Source of the DNA: JBGSPQ01 sp041738505
GTDB taxonomy: Bacteria > Patescibacteriota > Gracilibacteria > UBA1369
Reading direction: 5' to 3'
Length of the DNA: 64,000 bases
Assembly: GCA_041738505.1 (NCBI GenBank)
Contig: JBGSPQ010000023.1
Location: forward strand, 4,018 to 68,017
In this document: positions 1 through 9,198 of the stretch, piece by piece
How positions within the stretch are numbered: position 1 is the stretch's first letter
Layout: every line of letters starts with the position of its first letter
Translations under genes and position numbers: made by a program
The notes under the pieces: generated by a model
The model's input: only the letters and a program-made list of their open reading frames with translations
Databases searched by the model: none
Told to the model about the DNA's origin: nothing

Positions 1-2646
1 ATAGTTAGCATCCTGTGTGACACCGGTTGAATCCCATCCTCCGGAATTAATACTTACAGCGCAAGTACCGCTAGCCAGTCCGGAACCGCTGTCAGAAATT
101 GCGCTTCTTAGCCATATGGTTCCCTTAAACCACATGTTATTGTATTGTGTTCCGCTATATATGGTTGGTACGGACACGGCGGGTTGTATGCTGTCCTGCG
201 TGGAAAAAGTTGAACTGCTCCAGCCTGTTGTATTGCCAAGGGCGTCTTTGGCCTGGACGAAATAATAATATATTTGTCCATGGGAAAGGCTGGCAAATGT
301 GTACCAGGTATTTGAAGTCCAGCCGCTGGCGGTACATCCGGTTGTTGTATTGGTGAAGTTTCTGCAGAAATTATATTGTATTCCTCCAACTCCTCCATCT
401 GTTGAGCCACTTGTATATACTGTATTTTCGGTATATGGGGTGTAAGTCGGTTCGGCAATCATACTGGGTGTGGACGGAGCGGAAGTATCCATTTTGACAA
501 TAAATTCAGCAATGCCGCTGTAGCCACCAGTATCCCAGTTTCTTGCGCGGAAGTAGTTGGTACCCTCCCCAAAAGTTGTTGGATAACTACCATCTGAATC
601 ATAGGTAGTCGGTGTACAGCCAGATGTAACACAATAATAGCCGGACACAGTCGTCGGTCCGCCAGAGACATTCCATGTACAGGTGGGAGCTACATCGTTG
701 CGCCATACGTTGGTCGTATAACTGCCACATGCAATGGTGGGAGTGGTCGCAGGGCTTTCGTCATACCAAAGACTTCCACAACCATATCCAACAATGCTAT
801 TTGCATCAACCGGTCGAGTACAAATGTATCGGAGACCGTCGGTGGAATTGGGAACTGTAATTGCGCCATAGCAGTCTGACTCCAAATCCAACAAAGTTGT
901 TCCTCCACCATAGGTCGTGTCAGTATCCCAATAGGCATAACATGTTCCGGTCCCGGCATCGTGGCTTCCTGTTACGATAACGCTGTTACCAGCGGTAACC
1001 TGAGTATCACTTAAGCTGGCAGTAACTGTTGGTGCCGAATATGTTACAGTCAGTCTTGGATAATAAGATGCATCATCATACCGGTGAACACGGTAGTAGG
1101 AAGTTGTGGTCGCGCTCCTTATTACCATGGAAACATAATTGTTAGGCAATCGGGCTTCCAGATATCCGTATCCCGTTGCGGTGAATGTGGTTATAAGCGC
1201 ATGCCCGACAGTGTCCGTTGTATTGACGGTGTCACTTCCGCCGGAACTATAAGAAATGTCGGCGTAAATCTGCGCACCTGTAGCGGATGTAGCGTTATAG
1301 GTACCCACATAGGAATAATGTGACATATTGGCTGCCGGTAACTGTCTTATATATGTATAAAGCGCGGCGGCACTAAAGTTCGCTCCTTCAATGATTCCTG
1401 ACAGGTCAAAGTGTGCATAAGCGCGTCTGGTTGGTGTGCATGAGCCCCAGCAACCGACATCCGCGTCACCGGGCCATTTATCGCCGGCGGAACTTACAGT
1501 ACCGGTATAGTTGGTGCCGGTGGCACCCAGGGTCGGATCCACAACAATAGGAAACTGTCGTTCGGGAGCGGTCAGCCATTCAATAGGTGCCATTTTGCAG
1601 ATTGAAATCGCATCCCCTTCTTCTGTAAGAGAATATCTGCCGAAAATCGTATTATTCGGATTATTTTTCTCATAGATATCAGGAGCATAGAATTGTACGG
1701 TTGGCTTATTTTCGCTGTTTGAAAGAGTTATTTCTTTGATATCTTTTGGTTTTTCCGGGTCGGTGATTGTTTGATATGACCAGCCTTTTGGCATGATCAA
1801 CTGTTCACAATAAGCCAATTCCACAGCGCCTTCGGGTATCTCGGCGAGGGCGGATCTGTCGTTCAGGACAATATCCATCGTTCTTGCTATGGAAGATCCC
1901 TGTTTAAAGGAAACGTCCGTATTTTTGTAGACTGATGGATACGTCATCCTGTTTGAGTCTACGTAACCTTCAACGACTTCGGGTTGGATGCTTTTTAGGA
2001 TATTACCTTTGTCATCAAGCCAGCGCATCTCAGGATTTATCCAGTCTTTAAAAACTTCTTTCCCAAAATCTATCAAAAGCCCCTGCTTTCCGCTGGAGGC
2101 CGAATAAAAACGCATGGGGTCGTTTTTGATGCTGGCATAGGCATAATCGGAATGACGGCCGGTGGTGTTTTGTTCAATGTCCAGAATAACGTCTTTCCAT
2201 TCACCGTCTTCCCGGTAATGGACCGGGCCGGCCGCGATTACCGCCGTAATGGATCCATCGGGATTGCGGTATTGTTTGGTCGTGGCATTGCGCATCTCCA
2301 CCACTTCGTCTTCAGATTTTAATTTGCTAAGAGGATCTTCTTCCGCTTCAGGTGCGGCAATTGTAAAGTTATCCCGGTTTGGCAGAGGTAACTCAATTGC
2401 TGGAGTATTGTCCAGCGGATTTTTAAACCATTCGCCGAAATCGCCAAACGCGACGGATGCCTGTGGCGCGAGTTCACTGCTAAACAGCAGGGAATACTTT
2501 GTCACCACGGGATTTTCAACAGCGGAGGGGAGCAGTGTGCCGTCCGAGGCTCCGGTGTTATTGGAGGTGAACGTTACAATGAGCGCCAGTAACGCCAGCG
2601 CGCCAAAGCTTTTTATGAATTCGAATTTTTTTGTTTTCTGTTTCAT
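1..2646 (-). CDS. Large secreted DNRLRE / Ig-like repeat protein, C-terminus cut by window edge
   Basis: I translated the minus strand from the ATG at 2646 and found 882 codons without a stop up to the left edge, so the gene continues outside the window. The N-terminus has basic residues, then a hydrophobic stretch (FGALALLALIVTF), consistent with a signal peptide or anchor. Residues about 85-365 resemble the N-terminal region of RHS/DNRLRE-type secreted proteins (NPDGSITAVIAAGPVHYRED). Residues about 365-540 look like a DNRLRE/CBM-type beta-sandwich that begins VVDPTLGATG and contains FDLSGI and a closing PRLTVTYSAP. From there on are Thr/Ser/Gly-rich Ig-like or FN3-like repeats with paired cysteines (TPTIACGSYTTNVW, PTCTWNVSGGP). 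The gene is probably exported and displayed at the cell surface. No Shine-Dalgarno is seen before the ATG. The reading frame is secure; the function is inferred. Confidence 0.8.
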   Translation of the reverse strand, partial: MKQKTKKFEFIKSFGALALLALIVTFTSNNTGASDGTLLPSAVENPVVTKYSLLFSSELAPQASVAFGDFGEWFKNPLDNTPAIELPLPNRDNFTIAAPEAEEDPLSKLKSEDEVVEMRNATTKQYRNPDGSITAVIAAGPVHYREDGEWKDVILDIEQNTTGRHSDYAYASIKNDPMRFYSASSGKQGLLIDFGKEVFKDWINPEMRWLDDKGNILKSIQPEVVEGYVDSNRMTYPSVYKNTDVSFKQGSSIARTMDIVLNDRSALAEIPEGAVELAYCEQLIMPKGWSYQTITDPEKPKDIKEITLSNSENKPTVQFYAPDIYEKNNPNNTIFGRYSLTEEGDAISICKMAPIEWLTAPERQFPIVVDPTLGATGTNYTGTVSSAGDKWPGDADVGCWGSCTPTRRAYAHFDLSGIIEGANFSAAALYTYIRQLPAANMSHYSYVGTYNATSATGAQIYADISYSSGGSDTVNTTDTVGHALITTFTATGYGYLEARLPNNYVSMVIRSATTTSYYRVHRYDDASYYPRLTVTYSAPTVTASLSDTQVTAGNSVIVTGSHDAGTGTCYAYWDTDTTYGGGTTLLDLESDCYGAITVPNSTDGLRYICTRPVDANSIVGYGCGSLWYDESPATTPTIACGSYTTNVWRNDVAPTCTWNVSGGPTTVSGYYCVTSGCTPTTYDSDGSYPTTFGEGTNYFRARNWDTGGYSGIAEFIVKMDTSAPSTPSMIAEPTYTPYTENTVYTSGSTDGGVGGIQYNFCRNFTNTTTGCTASGWTSNTWYTFASLSHGQIYYYFVQAKDALGNTTGWSSSTFSTQDSIQPAVSVPTIYSGTQYNNMWFKGTIWLRSAISDSGSGLASGTCAVSINSGGWDSTGVTQDANY

Positions 2647-3000
2647 TGATTGTTTGGCAGTGATTCCAGACGGGTCTTCAACTTAAATGTTATTAGCACA
2701 TAAAAATAGCGTTCCCGCAACTAGAATAAGAGCAGTCAATTTGATTGGGCTATGGCTTTTTTGCTCTTGGATCGACTTATTGAAAAAGGCAAGGAGTTTG
2801 GTGCATATTCGGCTGTGGCTTGCGGAATAATGGATTCTCATCTTTATTTTTGGTTTTTGTGTTTTTAGTTTTTTATCCAATTATTTTAACATATTTAGGG
2901 AATTTTTGGAAGGCAAAAGGGGGATTTTTTATGCTTAGAACCCATGAAAAATGATAAAAAATATTTGGGTGCATTGTGGCAAAATCTTCAATCCTAAATT
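2647..3000. other. Intergenic region between divergent genes
   Basis: This 354-base AT-rich gap separates the minus-strand secreted protein from fbp. On the plus strand TTGGAA (2907-2912) followed after 18 bases by TATGCT (2931-2936) is a possible fbp promoter. A weak stem (ACCCA at 2940-2944 with TGGGT at 2969-2973) lies in the fbp leader. A minus-strand frame at 2683-2880 would need a TTG start and has no ribosome-binding site, so I do not call it. No RNA gene is recognised. Confidence 0.4.
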
Positions 3001-3930
3001 ATGAATTTTTCGGAATATCTTTCGGGGAAAAACATTGATGCGGGATTGTATTCGGTTTTGACGGATATTGCTTTTTGCGTAAAGGAAATTTCGGATTCGC
3101 TGGATACCGGGAACACCGGCTATGCGGGAGGGGAAAATGTGTTTGGGGAGAAGCAGATAAAAATGGATGTGCTGGCCAATCAAATTTTGGTTTCGCGCTT
3201 GAATGAAAACGCCGATGTTTCTTTTATCGCTTCCGAGGAACTTGAAAGTCCGTACGAAGCTGACGTTTCGGGGGGCGGGTACAGTGTGTGTTTTGATCCG
3301 CTGGATGGATCTTCTTTGGTGGAGGCTAATCTGGCCGTGGGGACGATTGTCGGCTTGTACAAGGGGCAGGGGGTGATTGGCAGGACGGGCGCGGAGCAGG
3401 TTGCGGCGGCGGTTGCCGTGTACGGGCCAAGGTTGAGTCTGCTGGTGACGCTGGGTGGAGGTGTTGATGAGTTTGTTTATAGCGGGAAAGAGAATGCTTT
3501 TGTGTTGAGTGGGGAGGGGATTATGGTTTCGGATGCGGGTAAGATTTTTGCGCCGGGCAATTTGGAGTTGATGGCGGAAAATCCGGGTGGGGGCTATGCG
3601 AAGTTGCTGAATTACTGGATAAAAAACGGTTATAAACTGAGGTATTCCGGGGCGATGGCGCCGGATGTATGTCAGATTATAAAAAAAGGGGGAGGGGTGT
3701 TTTTGTATCCGGGGAGCGGTGACGCGCCGGAGGGGAAACTTCGGCTTTTGTATGAATGCGCGCCGTTCGCGATGATTTTAGAGGAGGCCGGAGGCGCGGC
3801 GGTCGGGGGAAAGGATTTTTCGCGCATTTTGGATATTGAAATTGAATCTGTTAAACAGACGGTTCCCGTGATTCTGGGCTCAAAAAAAGAGGTTGAAACG
3901 GCGACTTGGTTTTTGGCGGGAAATCAATAA
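3001..3930 (+). CDS. fbp: Fructose-1,6-bisphosphatase class I
   Basis: This enzyme hydrolyses fructose-1,6-bisphosphate to fructose-6-phosphate, the committed step of gluconeogenesis, in the cytoplasm. The 309-residue protein has the inositol-phosphatase-fold metal signature CFDPLDGSS near residue 98, preceded by the acidic ligand region SEELESPYEA. It also has the sugar-phosphate region YSGAMAPDVCQIIKKGGG and the C-terminal LEEAGGAAVGG. The length is close to the usual 310-340 residues. The predicted start ATG has no Shine-Dalgarno, as for many genes here. It is transcribed away from the secreted-protein gene and appears monocistronic. The next gene has its own promoter-like region and a strong ribosome-binding site. 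A sedoheptulose-bisphosphatase role cannot be excluded, but FBPase is the simplest reading. Confidence 0.93.
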   Translation: MNFSEYLSGKNIDAGLYSVLTDIAFCVKEISDSLDTGNTGYAGGENVFGEKQIKMDVLANQILVSRLNENADVSFIASEELESPYEADVSGGGYSVCFDPLDGSSLVEANLAVGTIVGLYKGQGVIGRTGAEQVAAAVAVYGPRLSLLVTLGGGVDEFVYSGKENAFVLSGEGIMVSDAGKIFAPGNLELMAENPGGGYAKLLNYWIKNGYKLRYSGAMAPDVCQIIKKGGGVFLYPGSGDAPEGKLRLLYECAPFAMILEEAGGAAVGGKDFSRILDIEIESVKQTVPVILGSKKEVETATWFLAGNQ

Positions 3931-3974
3931 AAATATTTTTTAAGCATTTTTTTAGAAATCGTTAATATCGGTCT

Positions 3975-4019
3975 GATAATTTTGGTTCACTCACAACGAG
4001 TGATCATTAACAAGGAGGC
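3975..4019 (+). promoter_or_regulatory. Promoter-like -10, leader inverted repeat and strong SD before lipoprotein gene
   Basis: GATAAT at 3975-3980 lies 17 bases after a weak TTAGAA (3952-3957). A 6-base inverted repeat TCACTC-ACAAC-GAGTGA spans 3987-4003 in the leader and could be an operator or a small hairpin. The AAGGAGG at about 4013-4019 is one of the few textbook ribosome-binding sites in this window and fixes the start at 4023. Confidence 0.45.
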
Positions 4020-4022
4020 ACT

Positions 4023-4709
4023 ATGAACACAAAGAAAGCACACAGTAACATCACGGGGATTTGGGCCGTTTCGATCGGTCTGATCTGCACTCTGTTTTTG
4101 GGGGCCTGCACGCCGACCGAAAACGCCAACCTTTCAGCCGGCAACGGCGAAACCACCACTCAACCGGAAGCGGGCAACACCAATGACTCCGCCACCGCGG
4201 AGGAAGATGGTGGAGAGGAGGTGGAAATCACTTTTGATCTGCCTGAAGAATGGAGGCCGGCTGAGCGAGCTCCGGGAAAATTGGCGGGATGGAGTACTTA
4301 TATTCCGGATCCGCCGGAGACTGTAACGACAGCTGAGGCGCAGTTGGATGAAAGAGAACAGCAACACAGCTGGAAGTTCACTTTGAACGAGGTTTCCGAA
4401 GACTGGTATGAGGCGACGACTGCCGAAGGCATGGCTACCGAATACCATGAAGAGTATGCAGCGGGGTGCCTTGAAAACCCGAACTGCGAAATTGAGCCCG
4501 TTGCTGAAAAGGTTTACGGCGAAACAACAGTCTATTACGTAAAAGACTACAACACTTCCGACGAGGTCATTTATAGTGGAGAATTCTATTCAGGATTCTT
4601 CAAGAAGGACGGAATTATCTTCGAATTGGGTATCAGGGGTGATATGGATAGCCCAATTACCGAAGAAACGATTGAAAGCGTGGTCACGACAATGAAGATC
4701 AAAGGCTAG
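4023..4709 (+). CDS. Predicted lipoprotein of unknown function
   Basis: The 228-residue protein begins with a signal peptide and a lipobox (FLGAC, cysteine near residue 29), so it should be lipid-anchored on the outer face of the membrane. A Thr/Glu/Asn-rich linker (residues about 30-70) follows, then a compact alpha/beta region rich in Glu and aromatic residues (residues about 70-228), with WYEATTAEGMATEY and a C-terminal ESVVTTMKIKG. That ending resembles small extracytoplasmic PsbP/lipoprotein-type domains, but I cannot assign a family. A strong AAGGAGG fixes the start. It lies 13 bases before the M23 peptidase gene and is probably co-transcribed with it, which suggests a role at the envelope with that peptidase. 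The function is unknown. Confidence 0.85.
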   Translation: MNTKKAHSNITGIWAVSIGLICTLFLGACTPTENANLSAGNGETTTQPEAGNTNDSATAEEDGGEEVEITFDLPEEWRPAERAPGKLAGWSTYIPDPPETVTTAEAQLDEREQQHSWKFTLNEVSEDWYEATTAEGMATEYHEEYAAGCLENPNCEIEPVAEKVYGETTVYYVKDYNTSDEVIYSGEFYSGFFKKDGIIFELGIRGDMDSPITEETIESVVTTMKIKG

Positions 4710-4722
4710 AAAGGAGCAGACA

Positions 4723-7422
4723 ATGGGAATTCAGAAATTCAGTCTCGAGCTGATGTTCATTGCGATCATCAGCCTCATTCTTTGGCTAATGCCGAGGAGT
4801 GCACATGCGGAGGTTGATGTAGATTACGGCTACGTCACCGATCTGAAACTGGAAGATATCCCCGAAGGGGATTTTTCCAACATCGTCTGGCCGCAGGAAA
4901 AGCCGGACGGGACACCTATCTTTCGCGTTACTCAGCCGTACAATCAAACTTATGAAGAAGGCTGGACTGACGCTAATGGTAAAAGGTTTTGGGGACACGA
5001 CGGCATCGATGTTCATGAAGATCAATCTACAGGTGAGGGAGTAAACTTCAATCGCTCTCTCCTTAGAGGTAAAGTGATCGCCGCGGTTTCCGGTTATAAA
5101 AAGAAAGGTTGGGGCTATCGCATGACGATTGCCACCCGAGTACCTTTCTCGCACCAGACGATCACCATCAACTACGCTCACATGCATTACGAAAACGGCC
5201 TTTTCTTCAGTCCGGGAGATACAGTCTCGCAGGGTGAAAGAATCGGCCTGGAAGGGGCCACGGGGTGGGGAACCGGCGCGCATGTTCACATCAGCGTGCG
5301 CATCTGGGATAGGATCGAAGACCTCAAAGCGGCAATCGCGAAAGATGATGCTGCAGCCGATGAAAACCTCGGCGGCGGCGGCCTTTTCGAAAGCGGTTAC
5401 GTTTACAACAACACTTCCCGCCTAGCCAACTATCTTTCCCCGTACCACCTGATTACCGACAAATTCCTGGAGTTTGAGTGTGACGATTCAGGGTGTCCGC
5501 TTTGGGCCAAGCCTCATGCTTTGGCGGCCAGGCGGGTGGGCGTGGACTTTGGCAGGTACGACGGCTATTTTGCTGTTGATACCACGGGAGATGAGCCGGA
5601 AACGGAGATTCTGACTCGCGGGGAATCGGCACGCTGGTTCAAGGTGGGGCGCAAAATGCCCACTACTCAAACCCAGTTCGCCACATTCACGGATATCCCT
5701 CAAAACGATATCCATCATCCCTACGTGGAAACACTCATTCAAAACGGGGTGCTTTCCTCTAACACCGATTGTGATCCGGTAAATCCGGGTAAACAGGGGT
5801 GTCCGGATATTCCGCGTACGCGCGCCGAGCTGATCAAGATGATTGTGGAAACTTTCATGAGTTCGGAATTCACGCAGTGGCAACTGCAGGCGCTGGCGGG
5901 GTTGCACGGCGATAAGTTTGCCGACGTAAGAAGCGGCGACTATTTTGCCGATTTGTACGACGGGAAATACCACTGGGTGACCACCTATGTGCTGTTCGCG
6001 GCACTTAGCGGGTCCATTCCAACTGCGGTAAAACCGGTGGATGTTGCGTTGCATTTTCGTCCCGAAGATCCGGTGGATAAACTGGAGGCGGTGAAAATGC
6101 TGATGGCCGCTCGCGAGTGGTATTTTGTGAAGTTTGGTGACGAAAGTCAGTACAATCTTTGCGATTACCACTATTGCGGAATCGACGAAAAGTGCGTGGT
6201 TCTGCCGGAGGATGGTTACTATGGGCCGTATTACGCAGACTGTCTTTCTTTGCCCGGATGTGTTCCGGAAGAGGGGGGGAGGGATGATTGCGAATACGGC
6301 GGCGGCTATATTCCCGACGAGTGCGATGGTAATGTTAACCCTGTTTGTCAGCCCGGCGAGACCAAGAGTCAGCCTTGTGGCAATGGGGGGACGCAAAATG
6401 CCGTCTGTACTTCGCAGTGTCTGTGGAGTACGTGGGGTGATTGTCTTGGAAGTGGCATCTGCACTCCCGGGCAGACTCAGCCATGTGGCGATTGCGGCCA
6501 GATGACCTGCCAGAGCGACTACACTTGGTCCGCCTGTCAGGGACAAGGTGTCTGCACGCCTGGTGAAACGCAGAGTCAAACCTGCAATTACACCGGAACG
6601 CAGACTCAAACCTGTCTTGCCACCTGCGCCTGGTCCGCCTGGAGCAGCTGCTCTGTTCAAGCGCAGTGCTCACCCGGCCAGACCGAAACGCAGTCATGCA
6701 CTGTGGGCGGCCAGACCGGCACTCAAAGCCGGATCTGTGACGCTTACGGGCAGTGGGGTGTTTGGAGCAGTTGTCAGTCGTCCTGTGTGTGTACAAGTGG
6801 GATCTGCTGTGATGGCTGTCACTTTAAAAACTCCGGCCAGGAGTGTGACAGTTGGAACGAATACCGCTGTGCGGGAACCTCGCCCGGCGACGATGCCCAA
6901 TACATGCAGGTTACCCAATACTGCAGTGGTTCAAGTTCGTATTGCAGTGGCGTGACCGATCAGACACCCTGGTACACGCTGGAGTTTTGCTCCGCCGATC
7001 AGGAGTGCATCGTGAACGGAACCACGCCCACCTGCGTGGACATGGCCACCTGCACGGATACCTACTATCCGTCCAGCCAGACCGCCTGTTTTGATCAGAA
7101 TCCGAACGGAGTGGAGATCTGTCTCAAACTTCAAAAAGTGAGCGGCTCCAGTTACAAGTTTCAGATCTGTAAGACGGGCTCCTTCGAGAATAGCTTCAGC
7201 TACGAGCTCAAAGACATTCTGAATCCGGCCAACAGTCCCATTTCCACGGGCAGCGGAGCCGCGGGAATCAGCTGTACCGACTGGAAAACGATCAACTTCT
7301 CCTACATTCCGGGTTATGGTACCGGCGACGGTGCCACCATTCGCGCGGATGTGAAGTCTCCGGCCAACACCGGAACGCTTTACAGAAGCTCGATCATGAA
7401 TGTCTACAAGCAGTGCTTGTGA
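4723..7422 (+). CDS. M23 peptidase with SLH-like domains and Cys-rich TSP1-like repeats
   Basis: This 899-residue exported protein has a hydrophobic N-terminal signal (FIAIISLILWLMPRSAHA). It is followed by a LytM/M23 metallopeptidase domain at residues about 60-200 with the zinc motifs HxxxD (GHDGID, near residue 91) and HxH (AHVHIS, near residue 187). Two SLH-like segments follow, at about 320-377 (TFTDIPQNDIHHPYVETLI) and 394-465 (KFADVRSGDYFADL). Residues about 490-740 hold repeated Cys-rich units of the type CTPGQTQPCG and WSxWSSC, similar to TSP1-like repeats. A final beta-rich domain contains more disulfide candidates. It probably cleaves peptidoglycan cross-links while anchored at the cell wall or S-layer. 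AAGGAG upstream supports the start. It is cotranscribed with the preceding lipoprotein. Confidence 0.9.
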   Translation: MGIQKFSLELMFIAIISLILWLMPRSAHAEVDVDYGYVTDLKLEDIPEGDFSNIVWPQEKPDGTPIFRVTQPYNQTYEEGWTDANGKRFWGHDGIDVHEDQSTGEGVNFNRSLLRGKVIAAVSGYKKKGWGYRMTIATRVPFSHQTITINYAHMHYENGLFFSPGDTVSQGERIGLEGATGWGTGAHVHISVRIWDRIEDLKAAIAKDDAAADENLGGGGLFESGYVYNNTSRLANYLSPYHLITDKFLEFECDDSGCPLWAKPHALAARRVGVDFGRYDGYFAVDTTGDEPETEILTRGESARWFKVGRKMPTTQTQFATFTDIPQNDIHHPYVETLIQNGVLSSNTDCDPVNPGKQGCPDIPRTRAELIKMIVETFMSSEFTQWQLQALAGLHGDKFADVRSGDYFADLYDGKYHWVTTYVLFAALSGSIPTAVKPVDVALHFRPEDPVDKLEAVKMLMAAREWYFVKFGDESQYNLCDYHYCGIDEKCVVLPEDGYYGPYYADCLSLPGCVPEEGGRDDCEYGGGYIPDECDGNVNPVCQPGETKSQPCGNGGTQNAVCTSQCLWSTWGDCLGSGICTPGQTQPCGDCGQMTCQSDYTWSACQGQGVCTPGETQSQTCNYTGTQTQTCLATCAWSAWSSCSVQAQCSPGQTETQSCTVGGQTGTQSRICDAYGQWGVWSSCQSSCVCTSGICCDGCHFKNSGQECDSWNEYRCAGTSPGDDAQYMQVTQYCSGSSSYCSGVTDQTPWYTLEFCSADQECIVNGTTPTCVDMATCTDTYYPSSQTACFDQNPNGVEICLKLQKVSGSSYKFQICKTGSFENSFSYELKDILNPANSPISTGSGAAGISCTDWKTINFSYIPGYGTGDGATIRADVKSPANTGTLYRSSIMNVYKQCL

Positions 7423-7980
7423 GTACTGCAAGGGCATGATTACGATTCGCAGAGAATGCCGGTGATTACGGCGGAGGGCCATCCATAACAGGAAGGTTTC
7501 GCCGAAGGTCGCCGGCTATTTGCGGGAGTGATTTTGCCGATGTGATTGCGTTCCGTTACCTCATAATAAGAGGGCGGCGGCACGCACGCGCCAAAACCCC
7601 CGGGGCCTATAAGGTTCCCGGGGGTTTTTCTTTTATAGTGGTTCTATAATTAGCTTACTTAGTATGTTGGTTTATGTGGCAGGTTGGCAGGCAAAAGGGT
7701 ATACCGCCGTGGAGATTGATTTTAACATATTTTTCAGGTGGGATTTTTCTTTCATGTTTGTTTTTTGGCTTCCTTAAGCGACGGCTACAACGCAATTTGA
7801 CATTCGCGCGCAAGCCGGAATAGTGGTCTTTTGGCTTGTTTCGGATATAATTTGCTTGTAATTAGCCGGCGCGCAACTACTTCAGGCGACTCGGGATGGC
7901 GCGCACATTGTATTTTTTTTTCGGTAGGTTGTATTTGGGCTTTTAGCGGTCAATTTCCGTATTTTTTTAATATATTTTTT
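7423..7980. other. Intergenic region with terminator and possible HNH promoter
   Basis: This 558-base gap follows the M23 gene. Apart from the terminator at 7593-7629 it holds a TTGACA (7798-7803) with only a poor -10 and a TATAAT (7846-7851) without a good -35. Either could drive the HNH gene at 7981. No further gene or RNA is recognised. Confidence 0.4.
7593..7629 (+). terminator. Rho-independent terminator after M23 gene
   Basis: A twelve-base perfect stem AAAACCCCCGGG / CCCGGGGGTTTT (7593-7604 with 7617-7628) ends in a T run. A small inner stem CCT/AGG closes the loop. It is the only strong stop signal between the M23 gene and the HNH gene and should work on the plus strand. Confidence 0.92.
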
Positions 7981-9198
7981 ATGAAAAATTTGAATCAATT
8001 TTCGGACAGCGAACTTTATTCCATCTGTAAAAAATGGGGCCGTGAAGCGCTGACCGCGCGCAGAAGGTTCGCGGGGTTGTTGCCCGAAGTGTATCATAGG
8101 GAGATGGAGTCGCGGGGAGTACCCCGTAAATCATGGCTGGAAAGGCGCGGTTATACCTGCATTTACGAATTCGCCGTGCGGCTGGCGGGGATGAGTCGCG
8201 ATCAGGTGAACAGAGTTTTGCAATTGGATAAGAGGTTTTCTGCGTTACCGATTTTGCATGAGTCATTGATTCACGGTGATGTGAGTGTGAATAAACTGGC
8301 GAGGATAGCTTCCGTGGCCACTTTGGAAAACCAACGTGAACTTTTGAATAAAGCTGAAAAATTATCCAAGGCTGCGCTGGAGATTTATATAAAAGAATAT
8401 AGGGTGGCATGTGGCGATTTGGGGGAACAAAGAGTGCCTTCTGCGTACATGAACATGGTGCGCGCGGGGATGAGGGTGGTGCCGGATGAGCAAAATACGG
8501 ATATGAATTTGGGGTCCGCGAGTCAAGTGGCGGGACAAACCGTCGTGAGTTTATTTGAGTCAGATATCTTAATCAATCCCGCTTTGTCTGTGCTCACCGC
8601 CGGGGCGGGATCTGTGCTCACCTCCAAAGTGGGGGCTGTGCCCACCGCCAAAGCGGGGGTTGTGCCCGGGCACAGATTTGGTGACACTGAAACAAAAACC
8701 CACGGATTGCAACTGGATACGGATGTGGAAACGGAACTAAAAGAACTTCAGGCCAAAGGGATTGATGTTAGTGATTTTTTGCGAAAATGTCTGGCACAAA
8801 GGAAGCTGGAAATCGCACGGGAAAAGGAAAAAATGGCGGAGGAGGCTAATCGCGATCGGGAAGATAAATTTCTGATCGGGAAGCCGGCTTCACGGTATGT
8901 GCCTGCAAAAATCAAAAGAATTATCAGGGCGCAATATGGTGATGTTTGCTCGGCGGCGGGCTGTATGAAGCCGGCCGCGCACATTCATCATCAAAAACCG
9001 TTCGCCTCTTTCGGCAGTCACGATCCGTGCCACTTGCGGCCGCTGTGCAAAGCGCACCACGAACTGGCGCACGTGGGGGAGGTGGGGTTGAGGGGTGGGG
9101 GTGATGGAGGGATGACGGAGTGCGTGCGGGGTGGGGGTGAAGTGGGGAGTAAGAAGGAGAAGTGGCCGGCACGCGGAGGAGGTGGGGTTGAGGGGTAA
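7981..9198 (+). CDS. HNH endonuclease-domain protein (paralogue 1)
   Basis: The protein has about 405 residues from the ATG at 7981. A longer in-frame start at 7831 gives an unlikely N-terminus and overlaps promoter-like sequence. Residues 1-150 are helical and match the second copy at 42430-43467 (Y..E.AxxLAGxSRxQVxRVLQL, VxKLARIAS). The middle holds an 8-residue tandem repeat and a charged helix. The HNH nuclease domain is near residues 310-365, with C..AGC, HIHHQKPFA, LRPLCKAHHELAH. It probably nicks or cuts DNA. Such HNH genes with this N-terminus are often multicopy and mobile, but no transposase or intron ends are visible. The C-terminal tail after ELAHVGE is a Gly-rich translation of G-rich DNA repeats that continue past the stop, so the true ancestral end is likely near residue 365. 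Confidence 0.85.
   Translation: MKNLNQFSDSELYSICKKWGREALTARRRFAGLLPEVYHREMESRGVPRKSWLERRGYTCIYEFAVRLAGMSRDQVNRVLQLDKRFSALPILHESLIHGDVSVNKLARIASVATLENQRELLNKAEKLSKAALEIYIKEYRVACGDLGEQRVPSAYMNMVRAGMRVVPDEQNTDMNLGSASQVAGQTVVSLFESDILINPALSVLTAGAGSVLTSKVGAVPTAKAGVVPGHRFGDTETKTHGLQLDTDVETELKELQAKGIDVSDFLRKCLAQRKLEIAREKEKMAEEANRDREDKFLIGKPASRYVPAKIKRIIRAQYGDVCSAAGCMKPAAHIHHQKPFASFGSHDPCHLRPLCKAHHELAHVGEVGLRGGGDGGMTECVRGGGEVGSKKEKWPARGGGGVEG
8588..8667 (+). repeat. 24-bp tandem repeat inside HNH paralogue 1
   Basis: The sequence CTGTGCTCACC or a close variant recurs at 8588, 8612, 8636 and 8660, a strict 24-base period with three full units and a partial one. It encodes 8-residue units (SVLTAGAG, SVLTSKVG, AVPTAKAG, VVPG) in the linker before the charged helix. 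The reading frame is preserved, as expected for an in-frame minisatellite. Confidence 0.85.

Noticed and set aside
2683..2880. 65-residue minus-strand frame with a hydrophobic C-terminus
   Set aside because: It needs a TTG start, has no ribosome-binding site and lies in AT-rich intergenic DNA; no family resemblance.
5488..6660. 390-codon minus-strand frame
   Set aside because: It is antisense to the well-supported M23/SLH gene; the translation is Arg/Thr/Ile-rich and without motifs.
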